64,000 bases of DNA from CAYMKL01 sp964390805 (lineage in GTDB: Bacteria > Chloroflexota > Anaerolineae > VGOG01): the NCBI GenBank assembly GCA_964390805.1, contig CAYMKL010000006.1, forward strand, positions 28,766-92,765, written 5' to 3'. The position numbers and the translations under genes are program-made. The notes under the pieces are model-generated. The model was not told where the DNA came from and ran no database searches. It saw only the letters and a list, made by a program, of their open reading frames with translations. Below, piece by piece: positions 49,689-58,400 of the stretch. How positions within the stretch are numbered: position 1 is the stretch's first letter; each line of letters opens with the position of its first letter.

Positions 49689-49830
49689 CTTGACAAGGAC
49701 TCTTAACCTATCAAGGGTGCCTAACCCCACGCTTGCCTACAGCTCACTGACACCTTCATGCAGAGGCGTTTTGAGGCCCGATCAACTCCTTTCAAGTCAT
49801 ACACCTTCAAGAATCCAGAGGTCCAAAGCG
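49689..49830 (-). promoter_or_regulatory. candidate cis-regulatory RNA, leader copy B
   Basis: 5' leader of livK. Minus-strand blocks shared with copy A: GTATGACTTG (49793-49802), AAAGGAGTTGAT (49781-49792), AGGTTAAGAGT (49699-49709). Stem 1: GGGU-UAGGC-ACCC (49715-49727), with the same loop as copy A and a U-A pair replacing C-G. Stem 2: CUGCA/UGUAG (49737-49741 with 49759-49763) against CUGCG/CGCAG in copy A, loop again 17 bases with AGUGAG. Conserved loops and covarying stems upstream of unrelated coding regions suggest an RNA element sensing a transporter ligand. Confidence 0.55.
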
Positions 49831-49853
49831 AGGATCACGATTCACCCAAGCTA

Positions 49854-49882
49854 AGCATATCAGATATGAGCTATCTTGTCAA
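49854..49882 (-). promoter_or_regulatory. sigma-70 promoter of the liv operon
   Basis: Minus strand TTGACA (49877-49882), a 17-base spacer, TATGCT (49854-49859). Start of transcription near 49847, which puts all conserved leader blocks inside the transcript. Confidence 0.75.
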
Positions 49883-50030
49883 ATCTGGGTCAACGCTGAA
49901 AGATAAGCTCTATGCGGAGTTACTACTCAGGCTGGCGGTTGAAACCGCGCCTGGAGAGCTAAAGCTGACTGTCCACCTACGTGGACAGCGACGTCCACGC
50001 AGGTGGACGCCCGGCTGAAAGCCCTGGAGA

Positions 50031-50190
50031 GGCGATTTGGCATCGTTTCAAATCGCCAAAATAGCAACTTTACACTTTTTTGGTGGAGTGCAGACCCAAG
50101 TGAACATAAACAGCCATTTTGCCCCTCTGGAGGCCATTTTGGGGGCCTTTTGCGCTCCGTTTGGATCATAATCGCGGAAAAAGTGTAAAG
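50031..50190. repeat. intergenic palindromes including a MITE-like element
   Basis: GGCGATTTG (50031-50039) with CAAATCGCC (50049-50057) forms a hairpin. Next to it, perfect 13-bp inverted ends CTTTACACTTTTT (50068-50080) and AAAAAGTGTAAAG (50178-50190) enclose 97 bases without a plausible gene. The 49883-50647 region otherwise holds two 16-base palindromes (GTCCACCTACGTGGAC near 49971 and GTCCACGCAGGTGGAC near 49993) and no supported gene. Confidence 0.5.
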
Positions 50191-50538
50191 CGATCTCTGG
50201 TCATTTCCAGGCTGGATGAAACGATGCCGGCGATTTCAATCGCGGCACAGGGTAGCCTGAGCAGTCACTATGCGGACAAGAAAGAGTCCCCAAGTCGAGA
50301 CGGCATGTTTTAGGCGGTGGTATTGACCTCACAAGCCATCGTCGTCTTGGGGACACGAAAGTGAGCAAAATGCGGCTGTCTTTTTTCGTCCTACCATTAG
50401 GAACCAGAACCAGTCTGCACAAAGGCTGATAATCTGGAGATATTATAACGGAAAGCAGATGATTTGTCAAGGATTGTTTTCTCTTTTGGACTGAATTGTG
50501 CAAATGGTGGTAAGAGAGCACCATGATGTAGAAGCCAT

Positions 50539-50568
50539 TTGGCATGATTTTGACAGTCGTGGTATAAT
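50539..50568 (+). promoter_or_regulatory. probable promoter of the HerA-like ATPase gene
   Basis: TTGGCA (50539-50544), an 18-base spacer, TATAAT (50563-50568). The start codon at 50648 has GAGGAGGTG upstream. Confidence 0.55.
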
Positions 50569-50647
50569 TCTCTATAGTCACAATCGCCCCAGACGACACA
50601 TTGGCTCGTGGCCAATTTCTGGCTGCAATACCTGAGGAGGTGATACC

Positions 50648-53182
50648 ATGAAACCCTTCGAGAAACTCGGCGCGTTCTACCTGGGCCGGGAGTATGACGT
50701 GGTCTCGGACAAGCGACTCGACCACCTGGTCATGTACGACGCCCGTGACCTCACCACCCACGCTGTCTGCGTGGGCATGACCGGCTCTGGCAAGACCGGC
50801 CTGTGCATTGATCTGCTGGAAGAGGCCGCCATAGACAGCGTCCCCGCCATCATCATAGACCCCAAGGGGGACATCACCAACCTCCTGCTCACTTTCCCCG
50901 ACCTGCGCCCCGAAGACTTCGAACCCTGGGTAAACGTGGACGATGCTCGTCGCAAGGGCATGAGCGTCGGCGAATACGCCCGCCACATCGCCGACACCTG
51001 GCGCAAAGGGCTGGCCGATTGGGGAGAAGGGCCGGAGCGCATCCGCATGCTGAAGGAGAGCGCGGATTTCCGCATCTACACCCCCGGCTCCGACGCTGGC
51101 CTGCCCATCTCCATCCTGGCCTCCCTTAAGGCGCCCGCCCTGAGCTGGTATGACAACGAGGAACTGCTGCGCGACCAAATCCAGGGCACAGTCAGTGCCT
51201 TGCTGGGCCTGGTAGGCGTCGAGGCCGACCCCCTGCGCAGCCGCGAGCACATCCTCCTCTCCAACATCTTCGAGCACTTCTGGCGGCAGGGCGAAGACAT
51301 GGACATGGCCCGCCTGATCAACGCCATCCAATCGCCGCCGCTGCGGCAGTTGGGCGTCTTCGACGTGGATACTTTCTTCCCCGAAAAGGACCGGTTTGGC
51401 CTGGCCATGTCCTTAAATGGCATCATCGCTGCCCCCAGCTTTGGGGCCTGGATCAAAGGCGAACCCCTGGACGTCTCCAGTCTCCTCTACACCCCAGCCG
51501 GCACACCACGGCACAGCATCTTCTACATCGCCCACCTCAGCGAACCTGAGCGCATGTTCTTCGTCACCCTGCTGTTGGAGCAGATCATCACCTGGGTGCG
51601 GCAGCAATCGGGCACCACCAGCTTGCGAGCCCTGCTCTATTTCGACGAGGTATTCGGCTTCTTCCCGCCTGTGGCCAACCCGCCTTCCAAGCGCCCCCTG
51701 CTGACCCTGCTGAAACAGGCACGCGCCTTCGGCTTCGGTGTGGTGCTCACCACCCAGAACCCGGTGGACCTCGACTACAAGGGTCTGACCAACGCCGGCA
51801 CCTGGTTCATCGGCAAGCTCCAGACCGAGCGAGACAAAATGCGCGTGCTAGATGGCCTGGAATCGGCCACCACCGAGGCTGGCGGCGCACTGGATCGCCG
51901 CCAGCTCGACCGCACCATTTCCGCCCTCGACTCCCGCGTCTTTCTGCTCCACAACGTCCACGAAGACCGGCCCGTCATCTTCCAAACACGCTGGGCCATG
52001 AGCTATCTGCGCGGGCCCCTCACCCGCAGCCAGGTGCGCCAACTGATGGCCGAGGCCCGGGTCGAGGGGGTGGCGCCCGCGCCTGCTCGCTCGGCTGTGC
52101 GACGTGACGTTGCCCCCGCCGTCGCGCCGTCACCCACCGCCCCGGACCAGCTACCTGGTTATAGCAACGCCCCTCCGACCTTGCCCCCCAACCTGCCCCA
52201 GAGCTTCCTGCCCTTGATCCTCACCCCCAACCGCGCCCTTGCCCGCCTGGAGAAAGAGTTGGATCAGCGCCTGGAAGCCGAGGAAACGGCCCTGGTCTAC
52301 GAACCTTGCCTGCTGGCTCTGGGCAGTGTCAGCTTCGTTGACCGCAAACGCCGCGTCAACGAGAGCAAGGAGGTAGGTCTCCTGGTCCTGCCTGGGGACG
52401 TGGGTACTGTCATCCGCTGGGAGGACGCCGACCCCATCGAGTTGGACCCGAACGATCTGGAGGATCAGCCTGAAGCCGATGCCCTCTTCGGTCTCATCCC
52501 ATCCGAACTCAACACCGCCTCCGGGCTCAAAGCCTTTGGCAAAGACTTCAGCGATTACCTCTACCACGAGGAGTCGCTGAACCTGTACTACAACCCGGTG
52601 CTGAAACTCTACGGCCAGCCTGGCGAATCGGAGCGCGACTTCAAGGTCCGGGCGCAGCAAATCGCCCGTGAGAAACGGGACGCTGAGGTCGAGAAACTGC
52701 GCCGAAAATACGAGCAGAAACTTGGCCGCCTGGAGACCCGTTTGGCCCGCGAGGAGCGAGAGCTGTCCGAAGACCAGGACGAATACGAGGCCCGCAAACG
52801 CGAGGAACTGGTCTCCGCTGGCGAAAGCCTGGCCAGCTTGTTTGGAATCGGGCGCCGCCGCAGCACGACCGGCCTCTCGCGCGCCGCTACCAAGCGCAGG
52901 CTCACCACCAGGGCCAAGGCGGATATCGCGGAATCCGAGGAAGAGATCGCTCGGTTGCAGGACGAGATCGAGGACATGCGCCGGGACATGGAAGAGGAGG
53001 CCGTGGCCATCACCGAGAAGTGGGCCGCAACCCTGGACGAGATCGAAACCTACCCCGTCAAACCCCGTCGCAGCGACGTGCAGGTCGAAGTGGTGGCCCT
53101 GGCCTGGGCCCCCCATTGGGAGATCGGCTATCGTTCGGCCCGTGGCAGTCTGACCCACGACCGCATGCCGGCTTGGACTTAG
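50648..53182 (+). CDS. HerA/DUF87-type ATPase with C-terminal coiled coil
   Basis: 844 residues, ATG behind GAGGAGGTGATACC. Walker A GMTGSGKTGLC at about residue 43, IIDPKGDITNLLL, Walker B LLYFDEVFGFFPP, and a sensor region VVLTTQNPVDLDYKGL. This is the FtsK/HerA translocase core, usually a hexamer that pumps DNA or moves protein. After a linker (about 470-530) the last 300 residues are highly charged coiled coil (KVRAQQIAREKRDAEVEKLR, RLAREERELSEDQDEYEARK). They end in a small globular tail. Such proteins exist in several phyla with unknown roles; no NurA-type nuclease is next to it. An HhH lipoprotein follows. Confidence 0.85.
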   Translation: MKPFEKLGAFYLGREYDVVSDKRLDHLVMYDARDLTTHAVCVGMTGSGKTGLCIDLLEEAAIDSVPAIIIDPKGDITNLLLTFPDLRPEDFEPWVNVDDARRKGMSVGEYARHIADTWRKGLADWGEGPERIRMLKESADFRIYTPGSDAGLPISILASLKAPALSWYDNEELLRDQIQGTVSALLGLVGVEADPLRSREHILLSNIFEHFWRQGEDMDMARLINAIQSPPLRQLGVFDVDTFFPEKDRFGLAMSLNGIIAAPSFGAWIKGEPLDVSSLLYTPAGTPRHSIFYIAHLSEPERMFFVTLLLEQIITWVRQQSGTTSLRALLYFDEVFGFFPPVANPPSKRPLLTLLKQARAFGFGVVLTTQNPVDLDYKGLTNAGTWFIGKLQTERDKMRVLDGLESATTEAGGALDRRQLDRTISALDSRVFLLHNVHEDRPVIFQTRWAMSYLRGPLTRSQVRQLMAEARVEGVAPAPARSAVRRDVAPAVAPSPTAPDQLPGYSNAPPTLPPNLPQSFLPLILTPNRALARLEKELDQRLEAEETALVYEPCLLALGSVSFVDRKRRVNESKEVGLLVLPGDVGTVIRWEDADPIELDPNDLEDQPEADALFGLIPSELNTASGLKAFGKDFSDYLYHEESLNLYYNPVLKLYGQPGESERDFKVRAQQIAREKRDAEVEKLRRKYEQKLGRLETRLAREERELSEDQDEYEARKREELVSAGESLASLFGIGRRRSTTGLSRAATKRRLTTRAKADIAESEEEIARLQDEIEDMRRDMEEEAVAITEKWAATLDEIETYPVKPRRSDVQVEVVALAWAPHWEIGYRSARGSLTHDRMPAWT

Positions 53183-53269
53183 GAGCAACGAGTCAACTTT
53201 CACGTTTCACGTTTCACGTCTTACGCATCACGTGAGCATCATCTCAATCAAAGAAGGAGGCAAAAAGCC

Positions 53270-53842
53270 ATGTTCCGCAAATACAGCATTTTGATCGTTC
53301 TACTGGTAGTCGGCCTGGTGCAAACGGCTTGCTCCAGCCCGGTTCAGGAAGCCAGGCAGGCCCAGGGCATCCCCTGGTGGATTTGGCTGGTGATAATAGT
53401 GGTGATGGCCGCCCTGTTCCTGTGGTTGTGGCTCAGCGAGCCTAAGAAGAAAGCTGCCCCGCCAGCCAAACTTGAGGCAGCAGCCCACACCATCAGCCCT
53501 AAGGCAGCAGCCCCCTCCCACGTCGTTGACACGCCGGAGGGTATAGCAAGGCGCATGGCGCCTGTCCCGAGTGAGGTCGAAATGCCAACACCCGATGATC
53601 TGAAGCGCATCGAAGGGATTGGCCCCAAGATATCCAGCCTTCTTCAGGCAGCCGGTATTATGACCTTTGCTCAACTGGCCATGACCGACGTGAGTCGGCT
53701 GAAGCAGATCATAGCGGAGGCCGGCCTCCGCGCGCTGGCAGATCCTACCACCTGGCCCGAGCAGGCCAACCTAGCGGCTACTGGTCAGTGGGGTGCGCTT
53801 GAGACTCTGCAAGACGAGCTCAAAGGCGGTCGGCGGGTGTGA
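53270..53842 (+). CDS. membrane-anchored helix-hairpin-helix protein
   Basis: 190 residues, ATG behind AAGGAGG. Lipobox-like VGLVQTACSS near residue 20, then a transmembrane helix (WWIWLVIIVVMAALFLWLWL) and a Pro/Ala-rich linker. A C-terminal HhH-type fold follows (PDDLKRIEGIGPKISSLLQA, AGLRALADPTTWPEQANLAA) of the kind found in ribosomal-L21-like/DUF4332 fusions. The last domain likely faces the cytoplasm or the outside depending on lipoprotein processing. Function unknown; co-directional with the HerA-like gene. Confidence 0.75.
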   Translation: MFRKYSILIVLLVVGLVQTACSSPVQEARQAQGIPWWIWLVIIVVMAALFLWLWLSEPKKKAAPPAKLEAAAHTISPKAAAPSHVVDTPEGIARRMAPVPSEVEMPTPDDLKRIEGIGPKISSLLQAAGIMTFAQLAMTDVSRLKQIIAEAGLRALADPTTWPEQANLAATGQWGALETLQDELKGGRRV

Positions 53843-53864
53843 TTAGTAATCAGTAGTTGCATTG

Positions 53865-53892
53865 GCAAAAAGGCGGTTTTGGCCTTTTTTGC
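53865..53892 (+). terminator. intrinsic terminator
   Basis: GCAAAAAGGC (53865-53874) pairs with GCCTTTTTTGC (53882-53892), T-run within the right arm; follows the HhH gene. Confidence 0.7.
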
Positions 53893-53907
53893 GTCGTTAT
53901 AGAACCA

Positions 53908-53936
53908 TTGCGATTTCAAGGAATCCATGCTATAAT
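53908..53936 (+). promoter_or_regulatory. sigma-70 promoter of the redoxin-surface protein unit
   Basis: TTGCGA (53908-53913), a 17-base spacer, TATAAT (53931-53936). A short hairpin CCGAAG/CTTCGG (54004-54022) lies just before the start codon. Confidence 0.7.
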
Positions 53937-54025
53937 ACTTGTAGGGTAACCAAGAACGAGAGAGAGTCTCCTGAACCTACCGAATTCGTCGTAGTGAGCT
54001 GCAGCCGAAGGGTTTTTCTTCGGAC

Positions 54026-55459
54026 ATGAATAGGAGGGACGGACAGCTTGACTCGGATCTCACGGTGCCATTGCTCAACCGAGAGGGTTCTCAGACTATT
54101 CCGCGCCCGCCTGATTTTGTTGTTGCTTGTTCAGCGCCAACCAAGAGACGCTGTTGCTGTGTCTTGACGGTTGGCGTTATTGCTACCACCGGCCCCATGA
54201 AGACCTCACTAAGTAGCAATAGAGCCGAAGGCAATGTCCACGAGCAACGGCCTACTATCCGTCTGCTCTTCCTTGCGTTGCCACTTGGCCTTGGGTTTTT
54301 GTTGCTGATCGTTGCCGTAGTCGTGTTGTCTTCGTCGTCTAAGCCAAAACCATCGTCAGCAGACCCAACGGCTACTGCGACCGTGACGACTGAGACCACA
54401 CCGATTTCGCCCACCGCCACGCCACAAGCTCAAGAAGAGGCAACGAGCCAACCTGCACCGACGCAGGCACCGTCACCAGAAGCCGACGTCGTAGCCCAGG
54501 TCAATGACCAGACCATCGGTCGACAGGCGCTGCAGGCTATGCAGGCCGCCGACCGAGCTATGACCGAACTGCTGGACCAGCCTCTCACAGTCGGTGATGA
54601 CGTGCTGGACCGGCTGGTGAACGTTGAGCTGGTGCGGCAGGCAGCCCAGGCGGACGGCTTTGCGCTGGAAGAGGACCACATCGCCCAACAGTTGCAGGAC
54701 TTCCTGGCGACCAGGGGTAAATCCACGGAGGATCTGGAGTCGGCGCTGGCGGCCAATGATCTGAGCACGGATGACTTCACGGCCTACTTTGGACAACTTC
54801 TGCTGGTAGATCAGTTCTCCCGAACTCAGGCCCAGGCCCAAGACGTGACGGTATCGGAGTATCTACGCCAGTTGCAGAGCGAAGCCCACATTAGCTTCGG
54901 CCCGGCGGCAGATGCCGCATTGGCTCAGGCACAACCCGACACCCGGCAGGGCGCCACTACAGCATCCGAAGCCACAACCGAAGCACCGACCGCAGCGCCG
55001 ATGGCCGACGTCGTGCGAGGCACCGGCACGGGTCAGTACGCACCGCTGTTCGAACTAGCGGTTCTGAACTACCCGGCGGCTGATTTCCTGAAACTAGAGG
55101 ACTTGGTCGGAAAGCCAACGCTGCTTAGCTTCTGGACCACCTGGTGTGGCTACTGTCGGCGTCAGACCCCGGTGCTGGTGGACGCGCACGCCCGCCACGG
55201 CGAGAGTGTGCAGTTCGTAGGGATCAATGTTAAGGAAAACCAGCAACAGGCGCAGAACTATGTCACGTCCAACAACATCCGTTACCCGATAGGGTTGGAT
55301 TCCGACGGTCAGGTCGGCAGCCGCTACGGGATCAGCGGGTTCCCAACCACCTATTTTTTGGACGCAGAAGGGCGCGTCATCGCCCGCTACGTGGGTTCGC
55401 TCTCGTCAGAGCAAGTGGAAAGCTATCTGCAACAGTTGCTCGCTGAAGCAAGCCCTTAG
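54026..55459 (+). CDS. SurA-like chaperone domain fused to a TlpA-type thioredoxin
   Basis: 477 residues if ATG 54026 is used; its ribosome site is poor and the first 70 residues look unconserved, so ATG 54197 (MKTSLSSNRAEG) is a possible start. One transmembrane helix (LLFLALPLGLGFLLLIVAVVV) is followed by a Thr/Pro-rich linker. Next comes a SurA-N-like helical domain (VAQVNDQTIGRQALQAMQAA ... LVNVELVRQAAQADGFALEE) and a second linker. The C-terminal redoxin domain has the CxxC motif WCGYC (FWTTWCGYCRRQTPVLVDAH) and FPTTYFLDAEGRVIARYVG. It likely folds or oxidises secreted proteins on the outer membrane face. It directly precedes a giant, cysteine-containing surface protein. Confidence 0.82.
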   Translation: MNRRDGQLDSDLTVPLLNREGSQTIPRPPDFVVACSAPTKRRCCCVLTVGVIATTGPMKTSLSSNRAEGNVHEQRPTIRLLFLALPLGLGFLLLIVAVVVLSSSSKPKPSSADPTATATVTTETTPISPTATPQAQEEATSQPAPTQAPSPEADVVAQVNDQTIGRQALQAMQAADRAMTELLDQPLTVGDDVLDRLVNVELVRQAAQADGFALEEDHIAQQLQDFLATRGKSTEDLESALAANDLSTDDFTAYFGQLLLVDQFSRTQAQAQDVTVSEYLRQLQSEAHISFGPAADAALAQAQPDTRQGATTASEATTEAPTAAPMADVVRGTGTGQYAPLFELAVLNYPAADFLKLEDLVGKPTLLSFWTTWCGYCRRQTPVLVDAHARHGESVQFVGINVKENQQQAQNYVTSNNIRYPIGLDSDGQVGSRYGISGFPTTYFLDAEGRVIARYVGSLSSEQVESYLQQLLAEASP

Positions 55460-55480
55460 GCACGAGCGAGGAGGGTAGCC

Positions 55481-58400
55481 ATGCACTCAATTCGCCCCCA
55501 GTTCACACTCAGTACGCGTGATCGCATCCGCAGATTTCTGCATGCACTTATGGCCGTGGGCCTGCTGCTCAACATAGTGACTCCGGCCATTGTGTCCGCT
55601 GCGACTGCGACGGCGCCGCGTACGGCGGCAGCGCCGGCGCCCGACGCAGCGGGAAGGGCGCAGTCTGCCCGCCGGCCAGTCCTGGGGAATGGTTGGCTGC
55701 CGGCATTCTTGATTGCCTTTAGCGAGACCGACATACTAGGGGCCAAGTCCGCTCCCCCGCCAGCGCCCGGCGATAGTTCGCTGCGGACCTGGCTCAACGT
55801 GACCAGCGGCACCGATGCGGAAACCACTGCCCCGCCAGAGCTGGGGGACTCCCTGCTGCCGGCCTGGATGGCGGAGACCAGCGGTTGCGACACGCCAACC
55901 AGGACCTGCGAGGAATCGTCTACGCCCACGCTGCCGGAACTCAGCACATCCAATGTTGCTCGGCCTGGATCGCCAGATCCAGGCCAAAAGCGGGAGGCAA
56001 CCGAGGTTGCACGCAATCCCCTTGGAGCAACCTTGGATCCACTGGAGCTGGGCGATAGCTTGCTGCCGGCGTGGCTGGATGGTGTCAGCGAATCCGTGAT
56101 GACAAAGCTACCTAACTTGGCCACCGAACCAGTGGCCGAGGGCGAGGACACGCCTACTAAGAACGATGACACGGAACTGGGGACGGAGCTATTGCCGGTC
56201 TGGTTTGCTACCGTGGACAGCACGTCCGACGCAAATAGGGAGCCAGGCCCTTGGGGCCCTATTAGGCTACTGGCAGCCGGATCTTGTACACCCGAATCGG
56301 ATCTGAGTATGCAGTTGACTGTGCCACCCGACGCAGTCAGCCGGGGCAATGTGAACGGCGACGTGTACACCGTCACCGTCAGCAACGACGGCAGCGTGGA
56401 CACCACCGAGGTCAGCCTGCTCATTGACCCCAATGTTGGCTTCTACTACCTGGGCAATTCTGCGTCTGTGACCAGCAGCCCTGATGGTTCAATCAATTAC
56501 AACGACACGGGTACGGGTTCACCGGGCGCACCGTCTATTATCACCCTGACAACTCCGAACTCTACCTTGTCGCCAGGGGAGACGATCACCTTCACCTTCA
56601 AGCTGGCCACCGACGCCGACGCCAAGTCGGGTCAATTGCTGTCTGTCACACTGCAAAGCGGCGATAGTCCCACCGTTCAGTGCAAGACCACTCAAGAGAA
56701 CGTGCCCACGGTGCGCGGCAACCTGGTGATTGCAAAGACGCCAGCCGCTCAGGACGGCAGCTTCGGCGACGTCGTGACCTGGACAGTCACGCTGCGCAAC
56801 ACGGGCCTGGGCACGGTCTACAGCGCTGTCATGACCGACACCGAGGGCAGCGGCTTGACCGGCCTCTCCGCGACCCCAACCATCAGCCCTTTCGCTCCTA
56901 TCACCCTGACAACAGAGGCATCCCAGGTTTACACCGTCACGGCGACCATCGCCTCCTGCAACAATCTGACCAACACCGTCGAGGCTTCCTGGTCCATCGG
57001 CAATCAGGATGGGACGGGCACCGCCAGCGACCCGGTGCAGGACAATGTGGACATCGTGTTCCTGCTCGACGACCCCAACGTGACGGTTCAGGTTGGCCCT
57101 CTGCCGAACGTGAACTACTGCGGTGCGATAAACGCCACGGTGCCGGTGACAGTGACCAACTCCGGAGCAACGGCGCGCAACCTGCGTCTCAGCCTGAGCA
57201 CATCGAACGTCAGTGTCACGAATCTCGATGCCGACTGGGCCCGGGCAGGCAACCTGTTCACCTACCAGGGGGGCACGCCGGTCACCGATGCCATCCGCAG
57301 TGGCGAAACCATCACCTTCACAGTTCAGGTGACCAGCACCAACGTCTGCGCCAGTGATACGGCCAGCGTCAGTTTCACGCCCATCTATGATGACGCCTGC
57401 CTGTTGTCGTTGGATGTCAGCGGCACAGCAGACACTTCATCTGTGAACGTGGGGCAGAATGCTCCCACGCTGAACCTGGTGAAATCAGGCCCAGATGTGG
57501 TCGCTGCTGGTGATAACTTTGTCTATACCGTCACCGTTTCTGGCGACAACCAGGAGAGCATCACCGGCACAAATGGGATTGTAGTCACCGATGTGGTCCC
57601 TTCGCAACTGATCACCAATAGCACAAATGCCACCCGCGGTGTGACCGGCGCCGTGAACAGCACCATCACCTGGACTCTTCCTATCACCGACACGGGTCTC
57701 TACACTGAGGAGTTGTACATCAACGTCACGGTGCCCGAGCTCGGCGGAGGGACCTGCGGCGCCGGCAGCAGCTTCACCAACCAGGCCGATGCCGTGGCCG
57801 ATGTCTGCTCACAATGCACCCTGGACGACAGCGAGAGCCTGCTCACCTATATCCAGGACTTCTTGGGAGCCAACAACGTCTTTACCAAGACGGCATCTCC
57901 CATCGAACTGTGCGGGCCGGGAAACGCCCAGTTGATCACCGCTGTGCTGAGCATCCGCGATGGCATCACCTGGACGAACACCGTCTACACCGATACGCTA
58001 GGCCAGGGGCAATTCGCCTTGCCACTGAACGTTGTTTCCGGCACCACTCAGGTGACTATTGATGGTATCGTCCGTACCAGTGACGTGACCATCACGGTGG
58101 CACCAACCTTAACGATTGATTTCAGCAGTATCGGCACTTATAGCAACACCACGGACATTACTATCACTTATCAAGTCACCGCTTCCGTCGGCAGTATCGT
58201 GGGTGATGCAGTCAGCCAGACGGAGTTCCTGTTCTCCGATTTCACCATGGGTGGATCGGGTACGGCCTGCGGCGGCGGCACTACCGGCCATTTCGGAACG
58301 AATATCACGTTGAGACGCGGCGATCTCACCGCTACGCTGACGCCGGCCACGCTCAGCTCCTGTCAGGAGAATGCGATTACGATCACGGTCTCGGGTGGTA

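Noticed and set aside
43500..49830. Known riboswitch classes (SAM, cobalamin, glycine, T-box) for the paired leaders
   Set aside because: None of their hallmark core sequences is present by eye; a covariance-model search would be needed to be certain.
49758..50188. Small + strand open frames (STLKDKLYAELLLRLAVE and VDARLKALERRFG)
   Set aside because: No ribosome sites, no recognisable family, and they run across palindromes; I could not support a gene.
55456..56433. Long minus-strand open frames across the giant surface gene (also 58109-62632)
   Set aside because: They mirror the Thr/Val-rich repeat codons of the + strand gene and carry no signal or family motif; the + frame is continuous for 2,840 codons.
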